A stretch of DNA of 64,000 nucleotides from Reticulitermes speratus (lineage: Eukaryota > Arthropoda > Insecta > Blattodea > Rhinotermitidae): assembly GCA_021186555.1 (NCBI GenBank), contig JAJKFL010000004.1:18380406-18444405 (forward strand), in the 5' to 3' direction. Numbering within the stretch: position 1 is the first letter of the stretch; the number at the start of each line of letters is the position of its first letter. This document shows, piece after piece, positions 35,165 to 45,574 of the stretch. The notes under the pieces are model-generated. The model was given only the letters and a program-made list of their open reading frames with translations, was not told the DNA's origin and searched no databases. A program made the translations under genes and the position numbers.

Positions 35165-36590
35165 AACAACGTGTTGTCGTGCATGTTCATTTTAAACGAA
35201 CTTTATTAGTCTCGACCTCATTGATATTCTTCAATTAAACCCCAGTTCCCAACCACTGTCGTGACGTAATTATAACTACTGTAGTTCGCTCGTCCTCAGA
35301 CGTTCCTGGTTAAGCGACCTGAGCGATGAGATGGGCCAGGTATGTGGCAGGCATGTAAAATATGAGAAAATTGCATTAAAAATAAGTCGAACAGTCTTAA
35401 GGGAGAAGGCCACTTCGGCGAACTAAACGCAGATTAAAGCATACCACCGAAACAGCTCTTACAGAAGAAGGGTGTGAGGGTTCTTACGGGAATCTTCTGG
35501 CTCAGGGACGGTTGCAGTGAAAATGTATTTAGCTTTCCGCAGTCCTCCAGGTATAATGTATTATGGTACCTTCAAACAGACCACAACCGCTTCATTCCAC
35601 ATCGTTCCCCACAGTCACTTCTCCGCTTCGATGCTAAACAATCTATACAGCGAGCCGTCGTAAGGACAGCAGACTTCGCAGTCGAGATTTGAGCCAGGAA
35701 CCGCGAAGTTCGGTGCTACGTTTAGCGTAACTGGCCTTTTAAACACCGTCTTAGCACCACAAAATGCTGCGTAGTTGCTTCCTTCCCGTAGGATAGAACG
35801 CTTTATTTTCTGTTGCGTAATTGTGCCGATCATGTCCGTGTCGAATGGAAGCATATGTTTCTGGAGATCCTTGGGTCAAACGTAGATCTGTGGGCAATTA
35901 TGTGATAAAGTTGCAGTACAGCCAGAGCACATCTTTTCATAATGACCTCAATATAGCTCTTCGTCACCACAGCTGTGTCGGATCAAGCAGACTCTTTTAA
36001 ACAACTCAACTCACGCGGAACTCAGATTAAAAAGCTTTTGATTTTTAATGGATCCATGGTAATGACGTTCAGAGGCTGCAGTTGGATCATATCCTTGTTG
36101 TTAGATTTGTTACGTCATAATGGAATTCAGGAACCCATTAACCTGCATTCAAGCGCGTTTAGATATACTATAAGCGATTTTTGTTTGGTCCGAGTTCCAT
36201 TCTTTCTCTCTGTCCCTCTCGCCTTTTGTTTAAAGCGAATGTTTCCAGTCATGATGGGCATAGCTCAGTTCTGCAGATAGTGATGGGGTGTGAAACAATG
36301 GTGTAGGCTTAGGGCCCCGAGGAAGGGAGTGTATAGTGAATAAACACTTCGTTTCTATCGGCTGTTGTTTTCTGCTCTTTACTATACCGACTTCATCTAA
36401 GCACAGTACGAAGGAGTCAGAATGTAGTTATAAAAAACAGTTGAGCTGATTATGTCCTGGGTCAACGTTACTATCCTGCCGCCAAGGGAAAAATTTAAGT
36501 TTCGGTAATATGCCCAGTAGTTTTCATCCTTCAGTGTATGGTTTGATTATCTGGTAGTATAACTGACGAATTAAGAATGTGATGAGAGTT
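35165..36590. other. mostly anonymous; weak repeat traces
   Basis: ggaatcttctggctcaggg at about 35488-35507 resembles the LINE-A WIHLAQ codons. A tRNA-like block lies on the minus strand at about 35665-35735 (ggctcaaatctcgactgc). Neither is strong enough to call separately. Confidence 0.3.
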
Positions 36591-36664
36591 TTTAGGCTTT
36601 CTCAGCGGTGCAACTGAGCTCTCCATTCCTCTCAGATGTAGTACAGCGTCACTGGGTGACTGGT

Positions 36665-36705
36665 ACCCAACGTTTCGAGACAGATCGTTGGTCTCATCTT
36701 CAAGG
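36665..36705 (-). repeat. hammerhead-like motif with perfect 5-bp stem
   Basis: On the minus strand ttgaagatgagaccaacgat is followed by ctgtctcgaaacgttggg. GAGAC (36695-36691) and GTCTC (36681-36677) pair perfectly around a 9-base loop, immediately before GAAAC. The flank at 36593-36660 matches that of locus 1 (gcagcggtg..., cagcgtcac..., ggtaccc). Confidence 0.55.
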
Positions 36706-36764
36706 AATAAAATGTCAAATGAAATTGGAAATTTCGACTGAATAGTCCTTCAAAACCTAACAGT

Positions 36765-36965
36765 CTCCAAGTCTCAGCCATTCATGAAAATTCAAGTTAA
36801 TTTATCACAAACTCCCGGTATTCGTGCCTGTTCTGAGACAAATTAATACACTATATATCTTCTCACTTCCTTTTCCTTTAAAATCACTTTTAATATTATC
36901 TTCTCAACTACACGTATTATGTCTTCCAAGTGCTCTATTTATTTCAGGTTTCTCGCTTGAAATGT
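36765..36965 (-). pseudogene. LINE-A fragment
   Basis: The minus strand reads KPEINRALGRHNTCS, stop, EDNIKSDFK, then INLSQNRHEYREFVIN, stop. These match KPEGKRPLGRPRRRWEDNIKMDLK and WIHLAQDRDRWRALVN. The 145-codon frame on the plus strand (36824-37261) overlaps it antisense and is not supported as a gene. Confidence 0.7.
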
Positions 36966-37940
36966 TATATTCTGCTGTGCATGAAAGTAGCAAATTCGGT
37001 TCTGAAATGTCATCTGTTCAGAAAAATAATAAATATTCTCACGTTCCAGAGGTACTTAGCTTTTCCAATTGTAACTCGTCCTTAAGAATAATGACCCCGA
37101 AGCTGGAATACAGTTGCCGTTACTCTGTAACAAGTGTCAGTAAGACCGCTCCCAGGTTGTTACACGACCGCATGACATCGAACTCGCGGATTAATCAGAC
37201 CCAAACAAGTGGGCATGTCACGTGTAAACCCGGAAAGAATTTCTGTCTTGTTGTGGTCTGAAATAGAGCTGGTAGTACTGTAAACGACAAGATAAAATCA
37301 ATTTATTTTATGGTAGGGTTGGCCATTTTAGATACCAGTAATTTTGTTGCACTGTAATGCTTTGTTGATCACAGGAACGTACAGCAGTGTCCTACTTCGT
37401 TGTTTGCTACTAATTTCCTTTAGTACACCTACATTTGAACCAATCAGCTTCAAAATTGGATCTCTCTCTTCCTGTTCAAATCTCATCGATTCACAACTCC
37501 AAATCAGTTAAACATATTTCGTTGCCTTGGCAATGGATAAAACGGATCGAGAATCACATTTGGGGATCCAAACACTCTTACGAATTTATACCCTGCATTA
37601 GGGATAGCAAATCAGTTCAAATTGTTGTTTATGAGTGGACTAAGAGTCGAGAAAATCAGCGAAGGCCATGTAAAGTTTCTTCAGTGGTATGACTTGCTTA
37701 TGGGGTAAACCTATCCAGTTTCTTAATGTACTATATTTCGCGGTATGATATTTTAATTCGCCAGGAAATTAGGAATGTCTTCCACGTGATCCATAAATCG
37801 GTCATTTTTGTGACACTATATGCCCTAAGCATACGTCCGTTTTGTCACTTTTCGTACTTAGCCTAATATAAGTACATGGCGACTGTGCCAAATAATTACA
37901 TTTAACGATAGCAACTGGAGAAAATACAGAAATGTGAATG

Positions 37941-38143
37941 GGGCGTTGTTCTGGGATATAACATTGCGTCAATGAGTAACTGGATACCGACGTATCAAGG
38001 CAACGTAGTGCCCTTATCTGCAAGTGTCGAATGTCCAAGCAGAGGGCACTGCTTTGCCGCGAACGGCCAGGATCCGATTACCACTGAGGCAGCCTGTTAT
38101 AACGGACGAGCGAAACCCTCGGCTACAACGCTGCGAGAAGCTC
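37941..38143. repeat. head-to-head pair of hammerhead-like repeats (locus 2)
   Basis: The left arm (37941-38029) reads on the minus strand cttgcagataagggcactac, gttgccttgatacgtcggta, then tccagttactcattgacgc. The right arm (about 38037-38143) reads on the plus strand gcagagggcactgctttgcc, gaacggccaggatccgatta, then cactgaggcagcctgttata and ctacaacgctgcgagaag. The arms are recognisably homologous and inverted, only about 8 bp apart. The cores have drifted, so this is an older copy than locus 1. Confidence 0.55.
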
Positions 38144-38222
38144 AAAACTGCACACAAGAAACTTTATATTGGGAAAGCTTACACTGTTATTTAAAAGTTT
38201 CGCACAAGCAAGGTTCCACAAA

Positions 38223-38492
38223 ACCGATCCCAGTGGCCGTGCGGTCTAAGGCGTGGGTCTGCGGCCGCTCGCTTTCTGGGATCGTGGGTTCGAATCCCAC
38301 CGGGGGCATGGATGTCTGTCTCTTGTGAGTGTTGTTTGTTGTCAGGTAGAGGTCTCTGCGACGAGCTGGTCCCTCGTCCAGAGGAGTCCTACCGAACGTG
38401 GTGTGTCTAAAAAGTGTGATCGTGAAGCCTCGAAAAATGAGGCGGCCTAGGCCCCCAAGGGGCTGTCGAGCCATTAAAAAAAAAGAATAAAA
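38223..38492 (+). repeat. SINE A copy 4, best preserved
   Basis: accgatcccagtggccgtgc, gtctaaggcgtgggtctgcg, B box gtgggttcgaatcccaccgg, gcatggatgtctgtctcttg, gtcaggtagaggtctctgcg, gaggagtcctaccgaacgtg, then gaggcggcctaggcccccaa and an A-rich tail. The direct repeat is aaggttccacaaa (38210-38222) against aaggtttccacaaa (38493-38506), one extra T. Confidence 0.95.
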
Positions 38493-38509
38493 AAGGTTTC
38501 CACAAAGGC

Positions 38510-39155
38510 TACTTGTAGTTCTGTGATACATCGGGCTCTCGTGAGAATTAAAGTGATGTTGTTTGTGTGGCGAACGTAGCCAGCGGATTGAACGTTGAAG
38601 AGCCCTCCACTGTGAAGCTGGAATGCTAAGGTAAACGTCAAAATATAAAATATTAGAGCTGTAGGCTACATTAGAAAATAAAACCAGTGCATTAAATTAA
38701 TGTCATTATCATTAGACCTGTAGTTACATAGTGATACTTAATTTTCGTGACTTGCTCCATCCACCAGCAGCAACGTAGCATGTATTTAATAAGCTTGCCT
38801 CAACTGTGCAAATGACAAGATATGTGTCCAAGCTGTTAATTCCGCACGGAATGTATAAATCTCGACCATTAGAGGCCTTGTCCTTTCCCAGCTATCAACT
38901 TCATGGCGTAACCCGACACATTGGGAGGACGTTCACGTTTAAAATAGATCCAATTTTCTTACGCGGGTTCCTAAAACGTCATGTCGAAAAGCAGAAGTAT
39001 TTACATCCCACAGTACAACATATGCTATCAAGTAAGGTAGGGATGAAAAACGTACGGTTCTTAAACTTGTAAAACTTAGTGATTACTTTATATACCACCA
39101 GGTTTTAACATCAAATAATTCTACGGTCTGCCCAAACAGCACATATATATGCTTT
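38510..39155. other. anonymous sequence
   Basis: An 88-codon frame at 38806-39072 (+) shows no domain. Nothing else is recognised. Confidence 0.4.
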
Positions 39156-39157
39156 TT

Positions 39158-39296
39158 ATGGTGTTCAGAACAAACCGAGATTACTTTTCTACGCAGTAGT
39201 AACTTAATGGTATTTATAACCCCGACGAAATCTGTTTACTGGGCGGTACGAACCGCGTCTTTAAATATAATTAAGGTTATTTCGTCTTTAAAGGGT
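39158..39296 (+). repeat. dispersed repeat, copy 2 (ends ctttaaaggg/ttaa)
   Basis: Homologous to 2125-2249. It ends with ttatttcgtctttaaaggg followed by ttaa. The left end is not defined. Confidence 0.5.
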
Positions 39297-39299
39297 TAA

Positions 39300-40610
39300 T
39301 CTTTACTTCCTCACTCCTAAGTAACAGAACGGTACTGTTACGTGAAATAAATTAAGTATAAACACAGAACAATAAAAATCGGCAATTTAACCGAATGATG
39401 GGTACTGACTGTTGGTAGGTGTACACAAACATACGTGTATGTATTATTTCGGTTTAATATTTGGGTATGCGGAGGTCCAGTAGGCTACTTTCCACTAAAG
39501 ATTCAGTTTAAACCTACGTTCACTGTGGGAGGGGGCCTAATATATTATTAACAGTACAAGTTTTTATGTCTTTTGATATATCCTTGAAGTATGTTCGGTC
39601 AGTGGGAATAATTACGAGCAATAACTGTTCAGCATCTTTTTTGTTTTACCAACAGAATTTTTCTCGCTGAAGCTGTTGTACGTGATGCGACGTCAAATCA
39701 ACTAAATCCAAACTTGAAATAAAACTAATCCCCCACCGCTGGACAAGTAGATACAAAGCATACTCATAATTACTTTTGCACCTATGGTGCACATTAATCA
39801 TAGTCTACCGGCTGCTCATATCTGCCGTCGGTAAGACTCCTTTGCTACCGAGAGACTAATTGGCCATGACATATTTATGTTATGAAAGAGATTACAGAAA
39901 TAATATGCAATACAGGGGAATGGCATAGCCTAATATATAAAAAAGTATGGATCCAATTAGAACTTGTAACTGTTATTTCTTGTGAGTCTATACGTAATGC
40001 TAAAGAGCTGCGCCTTCTTGGAGGCATACTCGTAACTGTATGTAATAAAGCTGTGACGTGTCATGTAAATCTTAGTTATGAAAGCTGATGTAGAAAATGG
40101 GGACGAAAATATTTGATGATTCGGACAACTTAACGAATTATCGTTTACAAAGTAAATAAAGTTCCCTTAGGAAGACTGGGGAAAGACGTGGTCGAGCCAT
40201 GTTTTAAATAACTATAATATCAGCATTCACATTGTGGCCTACGTAATAATGCTGTTCTAAAACTCATGACATGCTACTGTTTAGTAACGGAGGTGTAAGA
40301 TACGTGGTCACATCATAAACATGGTTTAATTATCTACTTTTGTAGTTTCAGTGTTGCTGGGAAACATGTGACTGTACAGCAGCCGAGCAAGTTCCGAGAC
40401 AGAAGTTTTTGAATCGAAGCTTTTAATACCAACAATAATCAGTTGACCTGGCAATGGTGTAATTGTGGACGATGAAACAATTTCAGGTTAAATAAATCAT
40501 CTAGTCATTCCAAGTGCAGCCCGTTAGTGGACAGCTCCAACAGGTGAAAATACAACGCAGTAACCTAGGCGTAACTAACACCAAGGAGCAGACTCCTTCT
40601 TGAGAGGCTA
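39300..40610. other. anonymous sequence
   Basis: No supported feature; short frames only. Confidence 0.4.
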
Positions 40611-40614
40611 GAGT

Positions 40615-41117
40615 TCATTGGCTTGTCAAGAAATTCTCCAGATTTTGTAGAACCAGAAGGTTCGTTACCGTGTTCACAAGAGCCCACCACTTGTCCCTGT
40701 CCTGATCCAGATGAAACCGGTTCACTACTTCCAAATATGTTTCTTTAAGATCTACTTTAATATCCTCGCATCGACCTCCACATTTTCCAAGTGGTCTCTT
40801 TCTTTCAGATTTTCCCACCAAAACCCTCTATGCATTTCTTGTCCTTCCCATACATGGAATATGCTCCACCCACCTCATTCTCCTTGATTTGATCTCCCGA
40901 ATAATACCTGGTGAGGAGCACAAATCACGAAGCTCCTCATATTCATTTCACTCCGATTTCCTGCTACTTAATCGCTTTCATGCCCAAAAATCTTCTCCAG
41001 CAACGTATTCGCGAACATCCTAGCCCATATTCTTCCCTTAATCTAAAATGCCAAGTTTCACATCCATATAAAACAACAGGCATAACTCAAAGGATTTTAG
41101 ACCTCGTCACTGTATGA
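40615..41117 (-). pseudogene. LINE-A: longest C-terminal remnant
   Basis: This is the reference copy for the family here. In order the minus strand reads VMPVVLYGCETWHFRLREE (the YGxETW block), RCWRRFLGMK, then after shifts GIIREIKSRRMRWVEHI, MGRTRNA, stop, RVLVGKSERKRPLGKCGG, RCEDIKVDLKETYLEVV, FHLDQDRDKWWALVNTV and TNLLVLQNLENFLTSQ, stop. It is the C-terminal third of a non-LTR retrotransposon reverse-transcriptase ORF, after the catalytic palm domain. At least three frame changes and several stops make it a fossil. The last 68 codons are open (40615-40821). It is 5' truncated like every other LINE-A piece here. Confidence 0.88.
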
Positions 41118-41119
41118 CA

Positions 41120-42375
41120 TAAGTGATCAGCTTAAAGTTACGACCGTAGTAGCTCAGTAGGCACACAGTCATTTCGAATGCGGCGATGGAGAAAATAATC
41201 CTTCCCTTGTTCTTCCTCCAGTCACTTAGTCTTTCTCGTCTGAATAACAGAAATTCCAACGCATTTCAGGTCAGTAATTTTGAATTTTTAAATCGTTAGT
41301 GAAATTTTCTTAGAAAATGTTATGATAAATGTTGGCAATTATCATCTCTAGTTACGGTCCCCACAGTTAAACCTTCCATTCATCCACTACCATAGAATAA
41401 GTTTAGAGAATTTGAGGGAATTTTGTAATTACGATTTCATTGAATACGCAGATTATACTCGTACAACACTTCAGCAGAGGTTTAGTCTTCCATACCGACT
41501 GAACGATAGATACCTCTCACTGTTGCTTATTGCCGCCATTTTCTGATCCTGTTCTTAACTACTGTCAATGGTCCATACTCCTGTACGACACACATACCCA
41601 TAGTCAAATCAAACACCTATTTCATTGTATATAGTTCATATATTTTAGTATTCAACCACCAGTGACCTACTAATGGCATATTTTAAAGGCTCGTATGTTG
41701 TGTGATATAAAACCCTCAAGGAAGCGCCATGTGATTTATAAATGATTCAAATGTCTGTAAAGTGTACTGTTTACCGACAGTGCTACATGTTATTGCCATG
41801 GTGATGTCTGTCTCAGTCCGTGAATATGACAGATTTACCGCCGTGTAGGCAGCAGCTGAAATGGACTTCACGTAGTCCGCGTCGCCTAGTCTTGTGGCTG
41901 TAGCACCGACTTATATTTCACAACTCGTTTTACGGCCAGATGTGTGCGGTGTTATTACCAGCTCTGTCCTTACTATTATTATGTAAGGGTTATATTCTTG
42001 TTTAACATTTGATTAATTATGGGTCGACAAAAACTTGAAAATCCTTATCCTTGCGGTGGTTAGTAATTTGTAGTTTAGCGTGTGAGACTAGCTAATAGAA
42101 ATATGTAATTCATTTTAGAGTTTTTGCTTTGGTTTCAAAGTAGACGTCAAAAGCAGTGGAAGAAGAGATTACTGAGTTAGAGTTCTAAAGTCATATTTAT
42201 GTGGTTGAAAGCATGAGAGTAAATGAATACAAACAAACAAAAATTAAGATTTGAATTTAGATTATTTCACACCAGTAAATTTATTTCTGACTGTTCTACT
42301 CATTCCACTGGATTTAGTATTTAAAAAAGTACCTAGAAAGATCGAAGGTCGCTATCATTTTGTTTGCATTTCTAC
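41120..42375. other. anonymous sequence
   Basis: A weak tRNA-like block (gtagtagctcagtaggcac at about 41144) is the only hint of a repeat. Confidence 0.35.
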
Positions 42376-42630
42376 TCCGTATCTGGGAAATCTTGGGTTC
42401 AAATCTCAGTCCGGAGATAGACTTATAGATGTTTCTTCAATTTCTTCATTCCTTGAAGGTAATTCCGCAATGGCACCTTGAATTATATCACAACCGATTC
42501 CTTTTCAGTACTTTTAATTTCACTGTTCACAAAGTGTCATATTTTTTTAATTCTTTATTTAATGACGCCGTTAAGTGATCAAATAATACAACGTCGATGG
42601 TAGATGAGTGCAGTACGAATAGGGAGCATT

Positions 42631-42787
42631 TCTGGAATGACACTAACAGGGGAAAACCGAAGTACGCCTTTTCGGAGGAAAACCTGCCCCAGTGCTACTT
42701 TATCTGCTAGAAATCCCACATGGACTGGCCTGGTTTTAACCCGGGCATCCGCGATTAGAGACCGGCGACTGAAACATGGCAAGGGCC
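42631..42787 (-). repeat. SINE B copy 5, 3' truncated
   Basis: Minus strand: ggcccttgccatgtttcagt, cgccggtctctaatcgcgg, B-box-like gggttaaaaccaggcc, agtccatgtgggatttctag, ggcaggttttcctccg, ttcggttttcccctgttag. It ends at cattccag with no tail. Confidence 0.85.
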
Positions 42788-43154
42788 AGTATTCTACGAG
42801 TATAATTCGGCGTTATGTATTATGGGTAATTTAGAGCGTTAATAAATAAATGAAGAAGACATAACAGTAACGTATATACACTTAGCTATAGAGGGCAGTT
42901 CGGTCGCTCTTCTGTATTCCTAAATCCTTTCTGTCGTTTTGCCGAACCAAACAATATTTAGATATCTATTTTGAACAGGCTACGCGCTTTAAATGTGACT
43001 CAGAAGAACTGTACCTCTGAAGATGTCACTGTTTACATGTAAACTAATGTAATATTTGTACACGATCTAATGTAATATGTAATATTTGTGAACAGAAAAT
43101 GATTTTTAAAGGAGTGTGTGTAAACAATCACAACTGCGTGAAGATTGTCTAGGG

Positions 43155-43683
43155 CAGTGGTATTGAACCTTTTTTGTTCGCGTACCCCACATATAATTTC
43201 TCTTTAACTTTGTACCCCCAAAGTTGTTGGTACATAATTCAAGTTATACATAGTCTATAATCTACATCTAAAATAAGTTAAATAAATTACATCCAAAATA
43301 ATGTATTAAATAATAAGTTTTAAATGAAAAAAAGGAGAATCAAGCTGTTAAATAACAAATATATTATTGCCTATCATGTAAAAATTAATAAAGGAACACA
43401 TGTATTTTAGCAAAGCAAAATTATATGCACTATGTGGAATAAAATGAAACTAGCCGCCCCGATAAGAAACGCATAAAGGAGAGAGAGAGAGAGAGAAAAA
43501 AAAAATGGCGCTCCCAAATCGTATGTCCTTACGTCCGGGTCTCTTGTGGCTAACCCTAAATCTGACCCTGATTATTCAGTGTTTATCATGAAACAATACA
43601 TTTATTTTGTTTTTATTTTACGTACCCCCTAAGATGTCTTCGCGTACCCCCGGGGTACGCGTACCCCAGGTTGAATACCACTG
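43155..43683. mobile_element. non-autonomous hAT element (529 bp)
   Basis: Terminal inverted repeats start cagtggtattgaacct on the left and, inverted, cagtggtattcaacctgggg on the right. The 8-bp direct repeat gtctaggg flanks it exactly (43147-43154 and 43684-43691), the hAT signature. Internally gtacccc motifs recur near both ends, probably as subterminal transposase-binding repeats, and a (GA)n-A run lies near 43480. There is no transposase ORF, so it must be moved by an enzyme made elsewhere. A CAGTG start is typical of hAT elements. Confidence 0.95.
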
Positions 43684-44025
43684 GTCTAGGGCACTGAAAC
43701 GAGCAATTTTGATAAAAGGAAATCGTATTTAAATGCCCAGTAACCGAACCAACAACGATTTCAGAATTGATTATGGTCCCGACTCCTATCGGAAAAACGG
43801 ACGTTTAAACTGCTTATTAAAACCTATGATTTTACCTGTTGCTTATATGGGTATGCAACTGGTTTCCTAAAGCTAACGAATGAACGTATTTTGATGTTAT
43901 TTGAGAAAAAGATGCTGATGATTTTTGTGGTTTACTTACGATGCTGTCAGTAAATGAGAAGATAGAGCGTCGACTTATTTGGTGACAATGAGGAAGGAAT
44001 ACGAAAGGATGTAAAAAGGATGGGG

Positions 44026-44450
44026 TCGTGGCTTCTTTTACTGTATGCTACCTCGATGTTTTTCTCGACGGACTAAGCAAAACCGCGATTAGCCTCTTAG
44101 AATATGCGAGATTTGCTGTTTTGACGGCACTGGCTGTCATCTGACTCGGCTCAGTCTGATATTTAGTTACCATCGTTTCGAGAGAAACCTATTAACTCAA
44201 TCTTCAGGCCTGTGGTTGCTAACAGGATTTCGTAAGAACCTGCCGGTTCCATTCTCACGCAGTAGGTCCTTCAGAAACCCCAGTAACTAGTTGCCAAATA
44301 CAAGGCGTCACGTCTGTGAACACAGTAATCTTCGGAAACAGGGTAGTCATTGCTAAGGCTGACATTCGAAATAGGAATCTCCCTTATACATGCCAGAAGT
44401 GTTACCGCCTAAATGGACTTGCTCGATCTGTGTTGTTATCACTTTCTCAA
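44026..44450 (-). repeat. SINE E copy, apparently interrupted by a hammerhead-like repeat
   Basis: The 3' part lies at 44026-44094 (minus: cgcggttttgcttagtccg, ending in gaagccacgacccc). The tRNA-like head lies at about 44345-44440 (minus: gcaagtccatttaggcggt, aacacttctggcatg, B-box-like tttcgaatgtcagcc). The roughly 240 bp between contains the motif at 44169-44210. The interruption is inferred; no clean target duplication was found. Confidence 0.45.
44169..44210 (-). repeat. hammerhead-like motif
   Basis: On the minus strand cctgaagattgagttaatag is followed by gtttctctcgaaacgatgg. CTGAAGA fits CUGANGA exactly, and GAG/CTC gives a 3-bp stem before GAAAC. The following CGATGG departs from the common CGTCGG. 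Confidence 0.5.
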
Positions 44451-44470
44451 AATCGTGAAGTAAGTATATG

Positions 44471-45570
44471 AACTATGTGGGGCTACTGTCATAACCTGTA
44501 TGTAGTGTGAACTGCTGTATGTGGGGCTAATGCCGTAACGTGTAAGTAGTGTGAACTACTGTATGTGGCTCTACTGCAGTAACTTGTAGGTGGTGTGAAT
44601 TGCTGTATGTGGTTCTACTGCAGTAACCTGTAGGTGGTGTGAACTACTGTATGTGCGGCCACTGCCATAAGCTGTATGTAGTGTGAACTACTGTCTGTGA
44701 GGCTACTGTCATAACCTGTATGTAGTGTGAACTGCTGTATGTGGGGCTAATGCCGTAACGTGTAAGTAGTGTGAACTACTGTATGTGGCTCTACTGCAGT
44801 AACCTGTAGGTGGTGTGAACTACTGTATGTGCGGCCACTGCCATAAGCTGTATGTAGTGTGAACTACTGTCTGTGAGGCTACTGTCATAACCTGTATGTA
44901 GTGTGAACTGCTGTATGTGGGGCTAATGCCGTAACGTGTAAGTAGTGTGAACTACTGTATGTGGCTGTACTGCAGTAACCTGTAGGTGGTGTGAACTACT
45001 GTATGTGCGGCCACTGCCATAAGCTGTATGTAGTGTGAACTACTGTCTGTGAGGCTACTGTCATAACCTGTATGTAGTGTGAACTGCTGTATGTGGGGCT
45101 AATGCCGTAACGTGTAAGTAGTGTGAACTACTGTATGTGGCTGTACTGCAGTAACCTGTAGGTGGTGTGAACTACTGTATGTGCGGCCACTGCCATAAGC
45201 TGTATGTAGTGTGAACTACTGTCTGTGAGGCTACTGTCATAACCTGTATGTAGTGTGAACTGCTGTATGTGGGGCTAATGCCGTAACGTGTAAGTAGTGT
45301 GAACTACTGTATGTGGCTCTACTGCAGTAACCTGTAGGTGGTGTGAACTACTGTATGTGGGGCTACTACCATAAGATGTAGGTAGTGTGAACTACTGCAT
45401 GTGGGGCTACTGCCATAAGCTGTAGGTAGTGTGAACTACTGCATGTGCGGCTACTGCCATAAGCTGTAGGTAGTGTAAACTACTGCGTGTGGGGCTACTG
45501 CCATAAGCTGTAGGTAGTGTGAACTACTGTATGTGGGGCTGCCGCCGTAACGTGTAGTTGGTATAGTGGC
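44471..45570 (+). repeat. 44-bp minisatellite with 176-bp higher-order repeat
   Basis: Twenty-five monomers of exactly 44 bp fill 1100 bp with no indels: every start falls on 44471 + 44k. Four monomer types can be told apart: A ctgtctgtgaggctactgtc, B ctgtatgtggggctaatgcc, C ctgtatgtggctctactgca, D ctgtatgtgcggccactgcc. They cycle A-B-C-D with 176-bp period at 44691, 44867 and 45043. The first cycle (44471) has C twice. The last cycle (45219) goes A-B-C and then passes into five similar E monomers (ctgcatgtggggctactgcc) from 45351. Most monomers end gtgtgaacta. Since 44 is not a multiple of 3 the array is not coding. Confidence 0.98.
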
Positions 45571-45574
45571 CTAT

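Noticed and set aside
38187-38531. A 114-codon minus-strand frame and a 118-codon plus-strand frame
   Set aside because: Both read through SINE A; peptides such as GSNPTGG come from its B box.
42370-42480. SINE E copy
   Set aside because: cttgggttcaaatctcagtccgga resembles a B box, but the rest does not match well enough.
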